Source: Hydrangea macrophylla
Lineage: Eukaryota; Streptophyta; Magnoliopsida; Cornales; Hydrangeaceae
Direction of reading: 5' to 3'
NCBI GenBank assembly: GCA_033977485.1
Contig: CM066998.1
Span: 28,149,501-28,213,500 of the forward strand
Length of the DNA stretch: 64,000 nucleotides
Position numbers and translations under genes: made by a program. Under the pieces are notes generated by a model, which was not told where the DNA came from, searched no databases, and saw only the letters and a list, made by a program, of their open reading frames with translations. This document shows, one piece after another, positions 31,033 to 42,670 of this stretch. The stretch's first letter is position 1, and every line of letters starts with the position of its first letter.

Positions 31033-34000
31033 ATCATAAGGATCCGACGGTTTTTTTTTACGTGCTGGCTGTCGAGCTACCTAACGCACTAACCCTCCTC
31101 TTTTATCCGGGCTTGGGACCGGCAGTGTTGAAACAACCCAGGCAGAGTTATACTAGATAATATATACATGGCAAAAAGAACATCTAATGAAAATCATTTC
31201 AAGAGGTAAAATCAAGTAGCAATCGGATGCACATGCAATACAAGAGAGAGGTATACTCATAGTGGCAAGTCTCGCCTGGTACCGATGCAAATGATGGAAA
31301 CATGTCATGATATACAAGAGGGAACAAGAGGACTTACATTGGGTTGACTCAAGCGGAGTAGCAAAAACAAAAGAAAGGAAATGTGTAATGCAATCATGCA
31401 ACAATCCTAGATAATATGTCTCTAACAAATAAGCATGTAAGCGGAGACTATCCTAAAGGAATCGTGTCGTTGAAAACAAAGTTCTGAACCTAGAAAAATT
31501 CTAAGAGAAAGGGTAGAGAAGGTACGTAATGCATGGGCACTAAGCCACATGTAGACGAGGCAAACTCACAAATCGAAGTCCGGGTCCACGACATTCAATT
31601 CTCTATACTAAGACACCAAGGAATACCCAAGCATTGCAAAAATACAAACAAACAAATGATATATATGATAAACAAGAAGAAAATGTCATCAATCCAATTT
31701 CTAGATTCAATAATCTCTTATGAATCCTATCAAAAGTGATCTTAATCATGAGCTGGGTTAAAATCCATTTACTTCAATTTAGATACATGTCTTAGGGACC
31801 TTTTCCAAAAAGTATGACCTCATTAGCATTTTTGAAGTTTAAGAAATAAGAGTTTTGGGAACAGTGGATCAGGACTGTCCACTGTTCTTGTAAAAATTAT
31901 ATGTAATTCTACAAACATCCTATGAAGCTCTATTTGGTGTCAAAAGAAAGCTATTTCATTTTATTTTATGATAAAAATAATACCATGGACATTTCATGAA
32001 AATAAAGGCTCTGAAAAATTGTTTTAACCAGATTCTATTATTCTGGAAATTTGGTATCATTTGATAAAGGAATGCAAGACATAATAGAAGTTTATGAATC
32101 ATGTGTAATCAAGTTGATCTAGACTTTCAATCTCTCATCCATTTATCCTAGATGATTTCTAAACAAGTTTGATTCATCAATTGTTGTTGAGTGATCAAGG
32201 TATGACCATTTTGTATACATAATCATGATTGTAGTTAAACTTAAAAAATTCCAGAATAGTTGTATCAATATCAAACGCTTAGAGAACGATCTTAACTCGA
32301 TCGTATACTCACGATTTTACATCAGCATATAGATACATGAGATAGGAATCATCCCCAAAAGGCAGATCATCGATAACTATGGTAGATTTTCTGAAATTCA
32401 AATACAAAGAGACTATGTTCAAATCTGTCAACCAATTTCTCAACAATTTCTAAAAATAGCATATGGATCCTAATGATTCTCAAAACTGATCGAATGAAAG
32501 CTAGTTCATCAAAGTTTACTCAAGAAATTTGAAATCCATCAAACTATGGGTTTTGATGGACCAAATCTAATGGACAAAACCAATCTGTTTTACTGAATTT
32601 TGACTAGTTCATTTTAAAGTGTGAGAAAAACATCTTAGGTGATGGTTTAAGTTTAATAGAGAGATCAAACTCATAGATCAACTTGATTATCATGATTCCC
32701 AACTCACGTTCTATGAAGAACTCTAGATCATGGATCAAAAGAACTAACAAATATTCTCTTGGAGATGAAATTCAATAGGAATTCTAGGTTATAGGAATAA
32801 TCAAGAGATAGGTATGAACATAGGAATCGTCCTTCTCATAAATCATACTTCCAAACCATCATAGAATTCAAAGTAGATACATATCTATAATCATGTATGT
32901 ATGGATCTAAAGTAAATAGAAGAATGAAATCAAAATTGAAAATCAAAGTAAAAAAATCAATCTATAATTATGAATTATCAACAAAATCATGGAAGATTTG
33001 GATCTAGCTATGTGAGTGTGTGAAGAACAAGAGAGGAAGGAGATGAGTGTTTTAACAAAGAAGATAAAACTAAACTAGATCCAAACCTTATAGATCTATA
33101 TATAAAAATAATAATTAGAGATGAATTATGATATTTACCTCTTGGAGGATTCTCAATTATGTATTCAAAGTTGATTTAAAGCATCTTCTTCTTCAAGTGT
33201 TCTTCAAGTTCTTCAAGCACTCATCCATGGTTGAAGCTTAAGGGAGGTAATTGATGTCAAGCTCTTCTTCAATTATCTTATATAGTTATCTTAGGATTCA
33301 TTTTAGAAGAAATTAATTCATGATTCACTATTCTCTCTCTATAATTCTCTCAAATTCAAAGTATATCCTTATATATCTTATAAGTATATTCACTTGTATT
33401 CTCTTCTACATCTTCTTATGCCAACGATGATCTCATATGGATCTATATATAGAGTTTTGAAAACTTAACTCTTAAGTTTCAGGGTTAAAAGAGAGAATTT
33501 AGAGATCATAAAAGGGTTAAAATGGCCATTTTTGTGCCTAAACGCAGTTTCTGAACAATCTCCTCACAGTGGAAAGCTCCTGGAAGGGTTCGGAACCAAA
33601 AAAGCTCTATGGAGGGGGCACATGTTTGGTGGCAACTTAGGGGGGGACCTGCCATCTCATTTTCTTGGTCCCCTGGTTGCCTATATGTCCTGTTTTAAAA
33701 ATTACTTGCACTGCTTTTTCAGATTTTTGTAAAAATGATTTTTGGTATCCAAAATCGTTCATTTACGTACCATTGGAAAGCTGTCGAGCTGAATTTCAGT
33801 ATAAAAAATATTCTAGGAGGATTTGAAATGAGAATTGAAGTTCAATTGATGTCCGGAATTGCTCCAGAACTTTCATCGTGCTTTTGAAATCAAACGACTC
33901 TTTTTTCAAAATTGCTTTTCAATGTGCATCAATTTTGAATTTTTATTTAAAATTGAATCTCTGGATACCTAGAATACTGCGTTTAGAATATTTCATGTTC

Positions 34001-34219
34001 ATATAACCTTAAGTGAATATGAATTTCGAGAGACGATTTTGACAAAATCGGGATTTCATGTATGGAAAAGGGCTTTTCTGAGCTTGAAGTCACTTTTATG
34101 AAGTTTGATCTTTCGATTGTGTGGAATCTAGTACCTTCTAGGGGGTACTTTCATCATTGAATCCTCCAAGACGTTGTCCACCTTAATCCTGTCAGTGTGG
34201 TCAAAATTGGATGTCTACA

Positions 34220-37200
34220 GTTTTTCCCTCTTTGGCAGAGCTTGTTGTGAGCAACGTGAACTGCAAGTGATTGCCAAAGCCAGAAGGCACACAATAACCA
34301 TACTGAGAGGTTTTAGGAAAAATCAAAGTTCGCAAAAATCAAGAAATTCAAAATCTGAGAAAATTAAGAAATTATGAATACAAAAATGCAAAGCAATGCT
34401 GGGTAGACAATGCTAAATCGATGCTGCTGCTGGTCGTACTCCGCTGGAGCTGCCTACGTATCTTTTCCAGGAATCAAACCAGGGTAGAGTTTGAGCGCGC
34501 GAGAGAACAACAATACAAATGCGATGCTCCTATCCTAGGATGCTGATGTAGTATGCATACATGAATGTGCAAGTGCTGGAGGAATCGTCCTCAGAAGTTC
34601 TAGATGCAGAATCTAATGCAAAGAATGCGATGACTCTCTCTCATATACGGAAACTTTTAACACAATCTCTCCTATTGATTCAAGTTTCTTAATGAAGAGG
34701 GTTCTAGATAAGTCTTATTCTCAATAGGTCTTATGATAATTTCTTAAACTTGACTTAGTCTTAGATATGATATGATCTTAAACTCGATCTAATCTTAAAC
34801 TTGATTCTGTCTTAAACTTGACTTGATCTTAACATTGATCTATAACTTGACATGATCTTAAACTCAATCTAATCTTAAACTTGATTCTGTCTTAAACTTG
34901 ACTTGATCATATACTCGATCTAAAATTCGACATGATCTTAAACTCGATCTAATCTTAAACTCGATTCTGTCATAAACTTGACTTGATCTTATACTCGATC
35001 TAAAACTCGACATGATCTTAAACTCGATCTAATCTTAGACTCGATTATATCTTAAACTTGACTTGATCTTAAACTTGATCTAAAACTCGACATGATCTTA
35101 AACTTGATCTAATCTTAAACTCGATTTTGTCTTAATCTTGACTTGATCTTATACTCGATCTAAAACTCGACATGATCTTAAACTTGATCTAATCTTAAAC
35201 TCGATTATGTCTTAAACTTGACTTGATATTAAACTTGATCTAAAACTCAATCTGTCTTAAACTCAACTTGAACTTAAACTTGATCTAAAACTCGATATGA
35301 TCTTAAACTTGATCTAATCTTAAACTCGATTCTGTCTTAAACTTGACGGTTTCTTATGTCTTTAAACCTAGATTATTTTTTAGACTCCTAACCACTTGGA
35401 CGGTTTATGATGAAGTGTCCTACCACCTGGATGATTGCTAATGTAGAGTCCTGCTGGGGACGAACTTTTCTGTAATTGGATGAATCTTCTGAAGCAGGTC
35501 CTTCTGCTGGAGACAAATCTTCTGTAACAGGTCTGGAGACTAGTTCCAACAAATTTCAATCACTCTTAAGGCTAATACATCAAGATCGAACTAATCCGAG
35601 GTCAAAAGTTCCTAATATCACAATTTTGATCAATGATTGATAGGTACTCAAAAGACCTGATAATTTTGGCATGACTTTGACGTGCTTCATAAATCTACAA
35701 TCAATTTTAGCAGATATTCATGCAATGCACATTGATCTGTTTCAACAACGGCTCAACTCAACATCCAAGGCCGGTCTTCTGATTAACATTTTTCTGAATG
35801 AATTTTGTTTCCCATCAACCACTCTACACTTCATCTTGAATAGGATTAATTGATGCAATAACAGTGTTCGGAACTTCTGCTTGTATCCATCTTTGGATGC
35901 TTTTTAAAATTTTACAATTATAGATCACTTCGGACCCAGACATTTGAGATCACGACAGACTTAGACGATGACGGACTTAACCATGATAGAGGTTGACAGA
36001 CATTGACACAGGAAGACAACACTTTTGACAGGAAATTGGAGGAAAAAAACTCAATTTGCCATGACATAATGCGCATTTTTCATGTTTGACATATCTCTTT
36101 GCTTCTCATGTGCACTTCTCATCTTAGTGTGATAATACTCAGCTGATAAAAGCAATGCTTTGAAAATACTTCATATGGATCTCAATCAATCATTTGCTTC
36201 TTCTGAAATGTGCTTCGAATTAGTGCCTTAGCTTAAAGAATAAGAGACAATTCATTTCAAATGCTTTCAAAGATATACTTGACGGCTCAGGATTCGCTTA
36301 TAATGTGGAAGGAGGTACAGGCGAATGATGTTTGCCCCTAATGGACGGGGATAAATGAAAGCTTGGGCAAACGCAGTTTGCCCCTAGTATGGCAATGATA
36401 TCTTTGAGGTTATGTGCAAACTTGAAAGTTGGCTCGTAGTTTGCAAGGGTTAAGGACCGAGAGCCAGGAAAGCTCGTCTACTTATCCCTAAGTGGGAGTC
36501 AGGTCCAAAGTAGTTTGCCCAATTCTTGAAAGAAGGTATTTGAGATGTGACTGAGTGTTTCAGGAGCAGTGATCGAACCGGGTAGGTTGCCTACGTATCC
36601 CCAAGTGGGAATCAGGTCAAGTGTAGTTCCTCAAAGGCTGGAGGTTTTAAAAGAGCACAGATTCAAGAATTGGGGGAGCTTTTCAAGCCATGTCATCAGA
36701 CAGATTTTTTGAAGTAGGTCACTTGTGATAGCGTTGAAAGAAGCTAAACTACATCTCCCTTTTTTTTTTCTTTTCTTTCTTTGTCTTTTCTTTTTCTTCT
36801 TTCTTTTTCTTTGTTTTTGACAGTTGATTCTTTTCACCTTTTTACTAACCAGCTAATTTTATATCACTCATCATATATACATATATATTTAGAGCAGGAT
36901 TAGCCCTTCAAATCTTTGGGCTTACTTAAAGAAATTACAAATCAAGGCTTTGGGACAATTTATGTTCCTGATTCCTCAATCTTTTTCATTATCCTTCCTC
37001 TTCTTCTTTTCTTTCTTTTTCTTTTCTCTCTAAAGTTTTGATTGGCTAGGATTAGGTTCTTGAAAACAACACGCAAATTTTTTCTTTTTCTTTTTTTCAT
37101 GCTCTAACTTTTGCCTAAGTGCTTTTTCAGGTTTTCATCCTATCGAGCTTCTTTTTTTTTTCTTTTTCGAGCTTTTTTTTTTTTTTTTTGCTCTAACTTT

Positions 37201-37330
37201 TGCCTAGGTGCCCTTTCGGATTTTCATCCTAACGAGCTTTTTTTTTTTTTTAGAACAATAGTTCAATTGAAATGTTTGACTACCATCAAGGACAAAGTGT
37301 ACATGGCTCGCAGTTTAGACAGGTTTGAAT
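34220..37330 (-). mobile_element. Non-coding interior of the TAT-type element
   Basis: It starts with the purine tract next to the LTR. Recurrent phrases are typical of large plant retrotransposons without coding capacity: CTGCCTACGTATC (34450), GTTGCCTACGTATCC (36588), CAGTTTGCCCCTA (36380) and AAGTGGGA.TCAGGTC (36490 and 36606). Two TTTTGCCTA(A/G)GTGC blocks separated by T runs lie at 37100-37245. No protein domain is visible. The other end of the element is not identified. Confidence 0.55.
34770..35345. repeat. 80-bp minisatellite, about 7 copies
   Basis: The landmark CATGATCTTA recurs at 34851, 34931, 35011, 35091 and 35171, exactly 80 bases apart, with partial units on both sides. Each unit is itself made of about 20-bp words such as CTTAAACTCGATCTAATC, so it arose by higher-order amplification. 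Units differ by scattered substitutions and by one shortened unit near 35240. Confidence 0.95.
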
Positions 37331-39028
37331 GACTCATTTTTTTTTACTCAAGATTTCGAAATGGGAAGATCAATGATATAAGCTAGTCCCGAGTTACTAT
37401 TAAGCATATCTTTTCAGATTTAAGCAAAAGCATCTCAAGATTTCTTAAAGTAAGACTAATCAATTCTTAGCTTTCTTTGGTGTTAGCGCAAAATCAACTT
37501 TGATCCTTTCAGGGTTCTTTTTTAAAAAATTTATCAACAGAGTATTTTCTGCAATAATTAGAGAAATGACATTATCAGCTTAGTGATCCATTCATTCATG
37601 ACAAGGCGCATTAGATCGAGAAAATCAAGATTTTATTTTATTACTAGAAAGAGAAAGATTACAATACTTAATGTAGACTCAAAACAACTGAAATATAATA
37701 TTAATATATTTTTTTCTTCACTTTAACATGAGCTGAGATTGAATTTATGGAATCTACAAAATAACAAAGTTTAGTACAAAAAGCTAATAAAATACAAATA
37801 AATAGAAATACTGAACCAAAAATAAAATACTAAACCTTTGACTTTGAGTTCTTGTGGGGTCATAGTGGTTGAACTCCAAGAACACAAGCAAGGCCAAATC
37901 AAATCTTAATCTAATTTGGGAGTGAGATATGGAAAGGGTGTGCTTGGAGCTTTAGTAAGTGATTATAACAACTACGTGATTAAAAATCTGGCATTTACTT
38001 GCAAAATCTGTCTTCTAGTGAATGAAAATATTGCTATAAAAATTAAAAATTTGGAGTTTCAAACTATTTTAGGGGACAACTACAAATACTACTAGACTAA
38101 AAAAAGTAAATCTAAATTTTAATTGGAATATTTTACTATTACAAATTGGCAAAGGTTTTATAAGAAAACAATTATTTTAATTTGAGAAATACAGTACACA
38201 AAGTTTTGTTACATATTTTTGAAACATGAAACATCAATTACATAAAAGGAAATTTTTACAACTACTAGAACTAGAAAAAACAAAGAAAAACTAAAACTTC
38301 CTACTTCTAGGGACACTATGAAGTGCTCACATGATAATCTCCCTAAGCTATTCTCTCTATGATGGTGCGTTGTATAATTTCTCGTTATTGTGATCGGATG
38401 CCTCTCTTGTTTGTTGTTGGCCTCCTCAATTTATAGACGAGATTCTGATGCAAATTCGTCACTGCATTCATCACTTTGAACAGAGGTATGATCCTTTTTC
38501 TTCAATTCGTCTCATTTTTCAAAGTGTTCTGACATTAGTTGAAATTAATCCTGCAGAGAAGGAAATAGAGAGACAGAGAGAGAGAGGGAAAAGGATCTAT
38601 TTGCTACGTAAAGTGTGAACGCAAAAATGTCGTTTTCAATGCATTTACGTAAACTGTGAAAGCAAAAATTTCACTTTCAATGCATTTAATACGTTTCACA
38701 CTTTGGTTAGATAAATAATTGGAAATAATCATGTGTGCTTGCTACTTCTTTCTTTCCTTTTATTTCACTTCATTTTCACCTAAACATATAAAATTTGTAA
38801 AAGCACATAATTATACACATTTGAGTGGCATCGCCATTAAATTATATTAACTCAAATATGTATGTAAAACTAAGAATTTGGGGGATTAAATAAGTACTAT
38901 ATCTATTATATTGGCACATAAATATGCAATATTCAGTATTTATCATGGTGGCAGCAACGGTAGGTGGCGGCGGTAGGTGGTGGTGGTGGTGGTGTTAGTG
39001 GCCATGTGAGGAGAGAGAATTAAGAGAC

Positions 39029-39067
<39 letters not shown>

Positions 39068-39236
39068 TTTAGATATTTTAAGAAAAGTTGACTGATTTTT
39101 AATTTATATACTTTATATAGATTTTGTTTTATTTTTCAAAAAGTACATGACTAATTTTTAAATTATTAATAAATTATTAACTAATTTTTAATTTTTCCAA
39201 GTAAAATGCGTCTGATCATAAAGTTATAATATATTT
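37331..39236. other. AT-rich DNA with simple repeats only
   Basis: No coding feature is seen. There are GA runs at 38560-38590 and 39031-39062, a GGTGGCGG-rich patch at 38945-39000, and a short duplicated phrase (GTGAA.GCAAAAAT, TTTCAATGCATTTA) at 38610-38690. Confidence 0.6.
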
Positions 39237-39349
39237 AGGGAATTGTTATGTACACCGTTAATTTTACTATGTACACTACTCATCTTCACAAAAGTAAAAA
39301 TTTTTGAAAGAAAAATAATTAAAATAACGAGTATACATAACAATTCCCT
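39237..39349. mobile_element. Short hairpin MITE
   Basis: AGGGAATTGTTATGTA is mirrored by TACATAACAATTCCCT, giving a 113-bp stem-loop with an AT-rich loop. Flanking TATTTA occurs on both sides. A related start (AGGGAATTGTTAT) begins the hairpin at 44789. Confidence 0.7.
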
Positions 39350-39831
39350 ATATTTAATCCTTTATCCCGGGATAAAGGTAAGGAAGAAGTGTTACGTGTA
39401 ATTTACTACTCACGAGTCACGACTCGAGGGACAGAACACGGCCCAGTTGGGGCCTAGTTTGCAATTTTGAGCAAAGCCAAAACTAGCTGTGATGATAGCC
39501 GTAGGATATGGTATCTACTGTGATTGGACATAGGTGCGCTTCAAAGTCTGACATCCAGGCAGAAAGCCGATGGTTGTACCACCAAATGTGGTAGAATATG
39601 CAATGAATTGCTCAAACAAATAATGTACTGAATTAAATCCATTTTCTAGGATAAGCTATCCTATTGAAAGCCAGTGTACTAACCACTAATAAGGTTAAGT
39701 GCCCTCTATAGTAATTCCCACCGGGCCTTGGATACTCTTTTGAACGTTAAAGAGTGCCCAGGAGGTATGTTTTGAAAATTTGGGCTCAGCCTAAAGCTTT
39801 CTTTTCTTTTAAGAGCGTTGTCATATCACAC

Positions 39832-39976
39832 AAGTAAATGGCTTGTACTCGGAGGAAGGGGAAAAAAAAAAAAAAAAAGTAATGCTAACTGTACACAAAT
39901 TTGCTCATATTTTTGCACATAAAAGTTGTGTACACTTAGCACTACTAAAAAAAAAAAAAAAAGTAAATGGCTTGTA
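39832..39976 (+). mobile_element. 113-bp poly(A)-ended insertion with 16-bp direct repeats
   Basis: AAGTAAATGGCTTGTA occurs perfectly at 39832-39847 and 39961-39976. Between them lie 113 bp ending in a run of A directly before the second copy, the signature of LINE-mediated retroposition. The insert also has an internal A-run and a stem-loop (ATGCTAA.TGTACACAA against TTGTGTACACTTAGCA). It could be a short retroposed transcript or a tiny SINE-like unit; no tRNA-like head is seen. Confidence 0.6.
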
Positions 39977-40520
39977 GCAAAAGAGCAAATGGATTGTAGC
40001 CACTAAAACTTAGGGCCCGTTTGGCTCAACTTCTAATATCGAGATTAATTCTAAAAAAATCATTTTTGGTTAAAAGTTGCCCAAACAAACTTTTGGCAAA
40101 ATCATAAACTTGTGCAATTGACTCTTTTTTTTTTCAGCTGGAACTAATGTACTCCAAAAGATATTGCCAGAACCCTCTATTCATGGGTACAAACCCTAAG
40201 GCTCTATTTAGCATAGCTTTTGCTTTTGCTTTTGCCTTTGCAATTCAATCCAAGGCAGCTCTCGGTCTGTAGCAAATTCCTGTGTTTCACTTGTCCTTTT
40301 TCTTTTTTTTTTTTTTTTTTTTTAAGCAATAACATTTAACTATCTCCCAATCAATAATGTATATTGTATATTGGGGAATCCTAAGTACATGGTTATGTCC
40401 CCAATAATAGATATATTGTTGACAAGATGATTTCACTCCACTTTCTAAAGTTGGGATCCACTAGAATTTCATACTCAGCTTCCCACCACAGTATATGTAT
40501 TTTTAGTTCTCTAAATTGTA

Positions 40521-40792
40521 CTCCCTCCGTTCTATATTTAGAGTCTCTTTTGGGAATTTCAACTTATTAATGGGACAACTTTGATTTTGGTGAGATTTTC
40601 AACTTTCCAATATTGTCCTTTTTGAAATTCAAAATTATAGTGTCACATCAAAACAAAGAGAGCGAAGAGTTGGATATAATAAAGGACAAATTTGGAAAGT
40701 GTGTATTAAAGTACTTTGACTTTTCAAAGATGACTCTTAAAATGGGACATCAAAAAATGGCATCAAAGACTCTTATTATGGGACAGAGGGAG
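40521..40792. mobile_element. Stowaway MITE (Tc1/mariner type)
   Basis: The ends are CTCCCTCCGTTC and GGGACAGAGGGAG with TA on both sides (40519-40520 and 40793-40794). The typical inner words TTTAGAGTCTC and AAGACTCTTATTATGGGAC are present. Length is 272 bp, non-coding. Confidence 0.92.
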
Positions 40793-40980
40793 TAGTTGAT
40801 ATGACTTCGTGATTGACTTTAACTCATTATTAACAATTAAGCCTTCTCCTATTGGAAGTCTACAAAAATTATGTATTTACCAAACTCAGGGGTTGGGTTT
40901 ATTCCATTCACATAGTTACAGAATGGATTGCTGTTGGTAATCAAATTGAGTTTGCTTAAAGCATTGTCACTACGTGATTA

Positions 40981-41261
40981 TGTTAAAAAATTTGGATACT
41001 CAAAAATATTTCTAGTATTTATATTTCAACACATAGAATTCTTACAATCTTTTTCATATGGCCTTAGCCATTTCTTTTTTTTGACACCCATTACACTAAC
41101 CATATCATCTTTTTATACTAGTACAAAGAATATTCTAGAGATATAATTAATTCACCTAGGAAGACTAGTCAACCATAGAAATACTAACCATCACCTTAAA
41201 ACTATTACTTCACCTAAACCATTCTAGAATAATTTGGAAATTTCAAATTATATTTCCAACA
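40981..41261 (-). repeat. 3' LTR of the gag-only copia element
   Basis: 281 bp, base-for-base the same as 42385-42665 by eye. Confidence 0.95.
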
Positions 41262-41328
41262 CTCCCTCTTAATTTGAAATTTTCTAATTCCCAAAATTAT
41301 GTTCCTCTTCCATCTTGAACATGAAAAC

Positions 41329-42222
41329 TTAAGCATTAAAGCTTTTGAAAATTGTGACCATCTTTGCCATCTCCATGGATGTGTAGGGCTTCATTTTCAC
41401 CTTCTTCCTAATGGTCCAAAGTATATTCTTCACACGAACTTGTAGTCGTTCTTCATGCCCCTTCAGCTTCACTTGATTCATCTTTCGTTTCTTAAACTTT
41501 GTATGGTACTTTTCTGCTAGCTCTTCTGGGTCATAGAATTCTTCCATGTTCACCCATTTTTTATCACCCACAAACTCTTTGCTGCAAAAGTTCTCGTGAT
41601 ATGGTTGAAAATCATTTTGCACAAACAACAATTGATGCCCCTTCTCAACTGCTTTAATTTTTTCTACTTTTTTACACTTTTCAACTACATCAATTTCTTT
41701 TTTCATAATTTTCTTTTCATTTTCATCACATGCCTCTTGTGTTTCTACTCCTACTCTCTCATCTTTTTCATCACATATTTTTTCCTCAACTTCTACTACT
41801 TCAAAAATTTCATCAATCTCATCTTTTTCCGTCAAACATTTATTTTCATCTCTAATCAAACTTTTATCATAATTTTCTTCAAAAAATTCATCTTCACCAA
41901 AATTTTGAATCCAATATTCCAAAGGTAAACATTCATTTTGGTTACTTGAACAAATAAATTCAAGTTTTCTCCATACCTCACAAGGAGACACTAAATCTTC
42001 AACTTGCTTCCAAATTTCTTGATGCACTGCTTTTTTCAAAACTCTCAATGCTTGTTTCTCTTTCTTTTCTTGAATAATTGTTGACTCGCAAATTTTAGGC
42101 TTTGCGAAGTCATCCCACCATAAATCGCATGCTTGAAGATAGGTGTGTGTTTTTATACTCCAAAACATGTAGTTGGAGAACACCAATTTTTCTGAATGTA
42201 TAATCACTTGGAAGAAATCCAT
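41329..42222 (-). CDS. Gag-like protein of the non-autonomous copia element
   Basis: 297 residues, uninterrupted. The N-terminus (NYMFWSIKTHTYLQACDLW) matches the start of copia gag, where NYxxW and LQAxDLW are conserved. The following helices (KKAVHQEIWKQVEDLVSP, EVWRKLEFICS) fit the rest of the gag core, about residues 15-110. The middle (about 110-205) is an acidic and lysine-rich coiled-coil-like stretch without counterpart in the usual gag. No CCHC zinc knuckle, protease or other pol domain follows. It would assemble particles or bind RNA, using enzymes supplied in trans. It starts at the first ATG about 150 bases from the primer site and stops about 55 bases before the purine tract. Confidence 0.85.
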   Translation of the reverse strand: MDFFQVIIHSEKLVFSNYMFWSIKTHTYLQACDLWWDDFAKPKICESTIIQEKKEKQALRVLKKAVHQEIWKQVEDLVSPCEVWRKLEFICSSNQNECLPLEYWIQNFGEDEFFEENYDKSLIRDENKCLTEKDEIDEIFEVVEVEEKICDEKDERVGVETQEACDENEKKIMKKEIDVVEKCKKVEKIKAVEKGHQLLFVQNDFQPYHENFCSKEFVGDKKWVNMEEFYDPEELAEKYHTKFKKRKMNQVKLKGHEERLQVRVKNILWTIRKKVKMKPYTSMEMAKMVTIFKSFNA

Positions 42223-42316
42223 TCTTTTCTTCTCCTGCTTGAACTCTCTCTAGCTGCTGTTGACTTCTTTACGAAACTAACTCCAATTTTATCGTAACTT
42301 GCTTTAAATTTTTCCT

Positions 42317-42360
42317 TCAAAAAACTACGCCCAGTTTCCTTCAAAAAACTACGCCCAGTT
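42317..42360 (-). repeat. 22-bp direct duplication next to the primer site
   Basis: CTTCAAAAAACTACGCCCAGTT occurs twice, separated by about 2 bases, 10 bases inside the primer-binding site. It lies in the expected leader, where packaging or dimerisation signals are found in retroelements. Confidence 0.85.
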
Positions 42361-42384
42361 GCAATCAAACCTGTTCTGATACCA

Positions 42385-42665
42385 TGTTAAAAAATTTGGA
42401 TACTCAAAAATATTTCTAGTATTTATATTTCAACACATAGAATTCTTACAATCTTTTTCATATGGCCTTAGCCATTTCTTTTTTTTGACACCCATTACAC
42501 TAACCATATCATCTTTTTATACTAGTACAAAGAATATTCTAGAGATATAATTAATTCACCTAGGAAGACTAGTCAACCATAGAAATACTAACCATCACCT
42601 TAAAACTATTACTTCACCTAAACCATTCTAGAATAATTTGGAAATTTCAAATTATATTTCCAACA
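42385..42665 (-). repeat. 5' LTR of the gag-only copia element
   Basis: 281 bp; the element's transcription should start here and run toward lower coordinates. Confidence 0.95.
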
Positions 42666-42670
42666 GATTA

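Larger units (their letters stand above)
27948..31149 (-). mobile_element. Full-length RTE-clade LINE
   Basis: The element is bounded by a perfect 17-bp target duplication, ATACTAGATAATATATA (27931-27947 and 31150-31166). The 5' end (31149 downward) has a short leader of about 117 bp. The 3' end has a short (TTTGG)n-type tail (27948-27975) in place of poly(A), which is typical of RTE. Length is about 3.2 kb. Age appears low, because the duplication is perfect and the frame has one visible stop. Confidence 0.95.
27588..34219 (-). repeat. TAT-type gypsy 3' LTR containing a LINE
   Basis: Read on the minus strand, the LTR begins TGTAGACATCCAATTTTG at 34219, directly after the purine tract GCCAAAGAGGGAAAAAC (34220-34236). 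It carries TATATATAG near 33441-33452 and ends near 27588. Without the LINE and one 17-bp duplication it is about 3.4 kb. The GTCGCCACC block near its end and the AGCTTTCCA block near its start also occur in the related LTR at 56644. The inner end (27588) is an estimate. Confidence 0.65.
40976..42670 (-). mobile_element. Gag-only copia retrotransposon (TR-GAG type), very young
   Basis: Two 281-bp LTRs (40981-41261 and 42385-42665) appear identical. They begin TGTTAAAA and end CCAACA on the plus strand. The target duplication is GATTA (40976-40980 and 42666-42670). On the minus strand the 5' LTR is followed by a tRNA-iMet primer site (TGGTATCAGAACAG, 42371-42384), and a purine tract (AATTAAGAGGGAG, 41262-41274) precedes the 3' LTR. 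The 1.1-kb interior encodes only a gag-like protein, so movement must depend on pol from another element. Confidence 0.95.

Noticed and set aside
39420..39600. A tRNA or small structured RNA gene
   Set aside because: Some GC-rich pairing is possible, but no tRNA boxes or cloverleaf could be laid out.
41596..41928. Plus-strand 110-residue Phe-rich frame
   Set aside because: It is the antisense shadow of the acidic-lysine middle of the gag-like protein.
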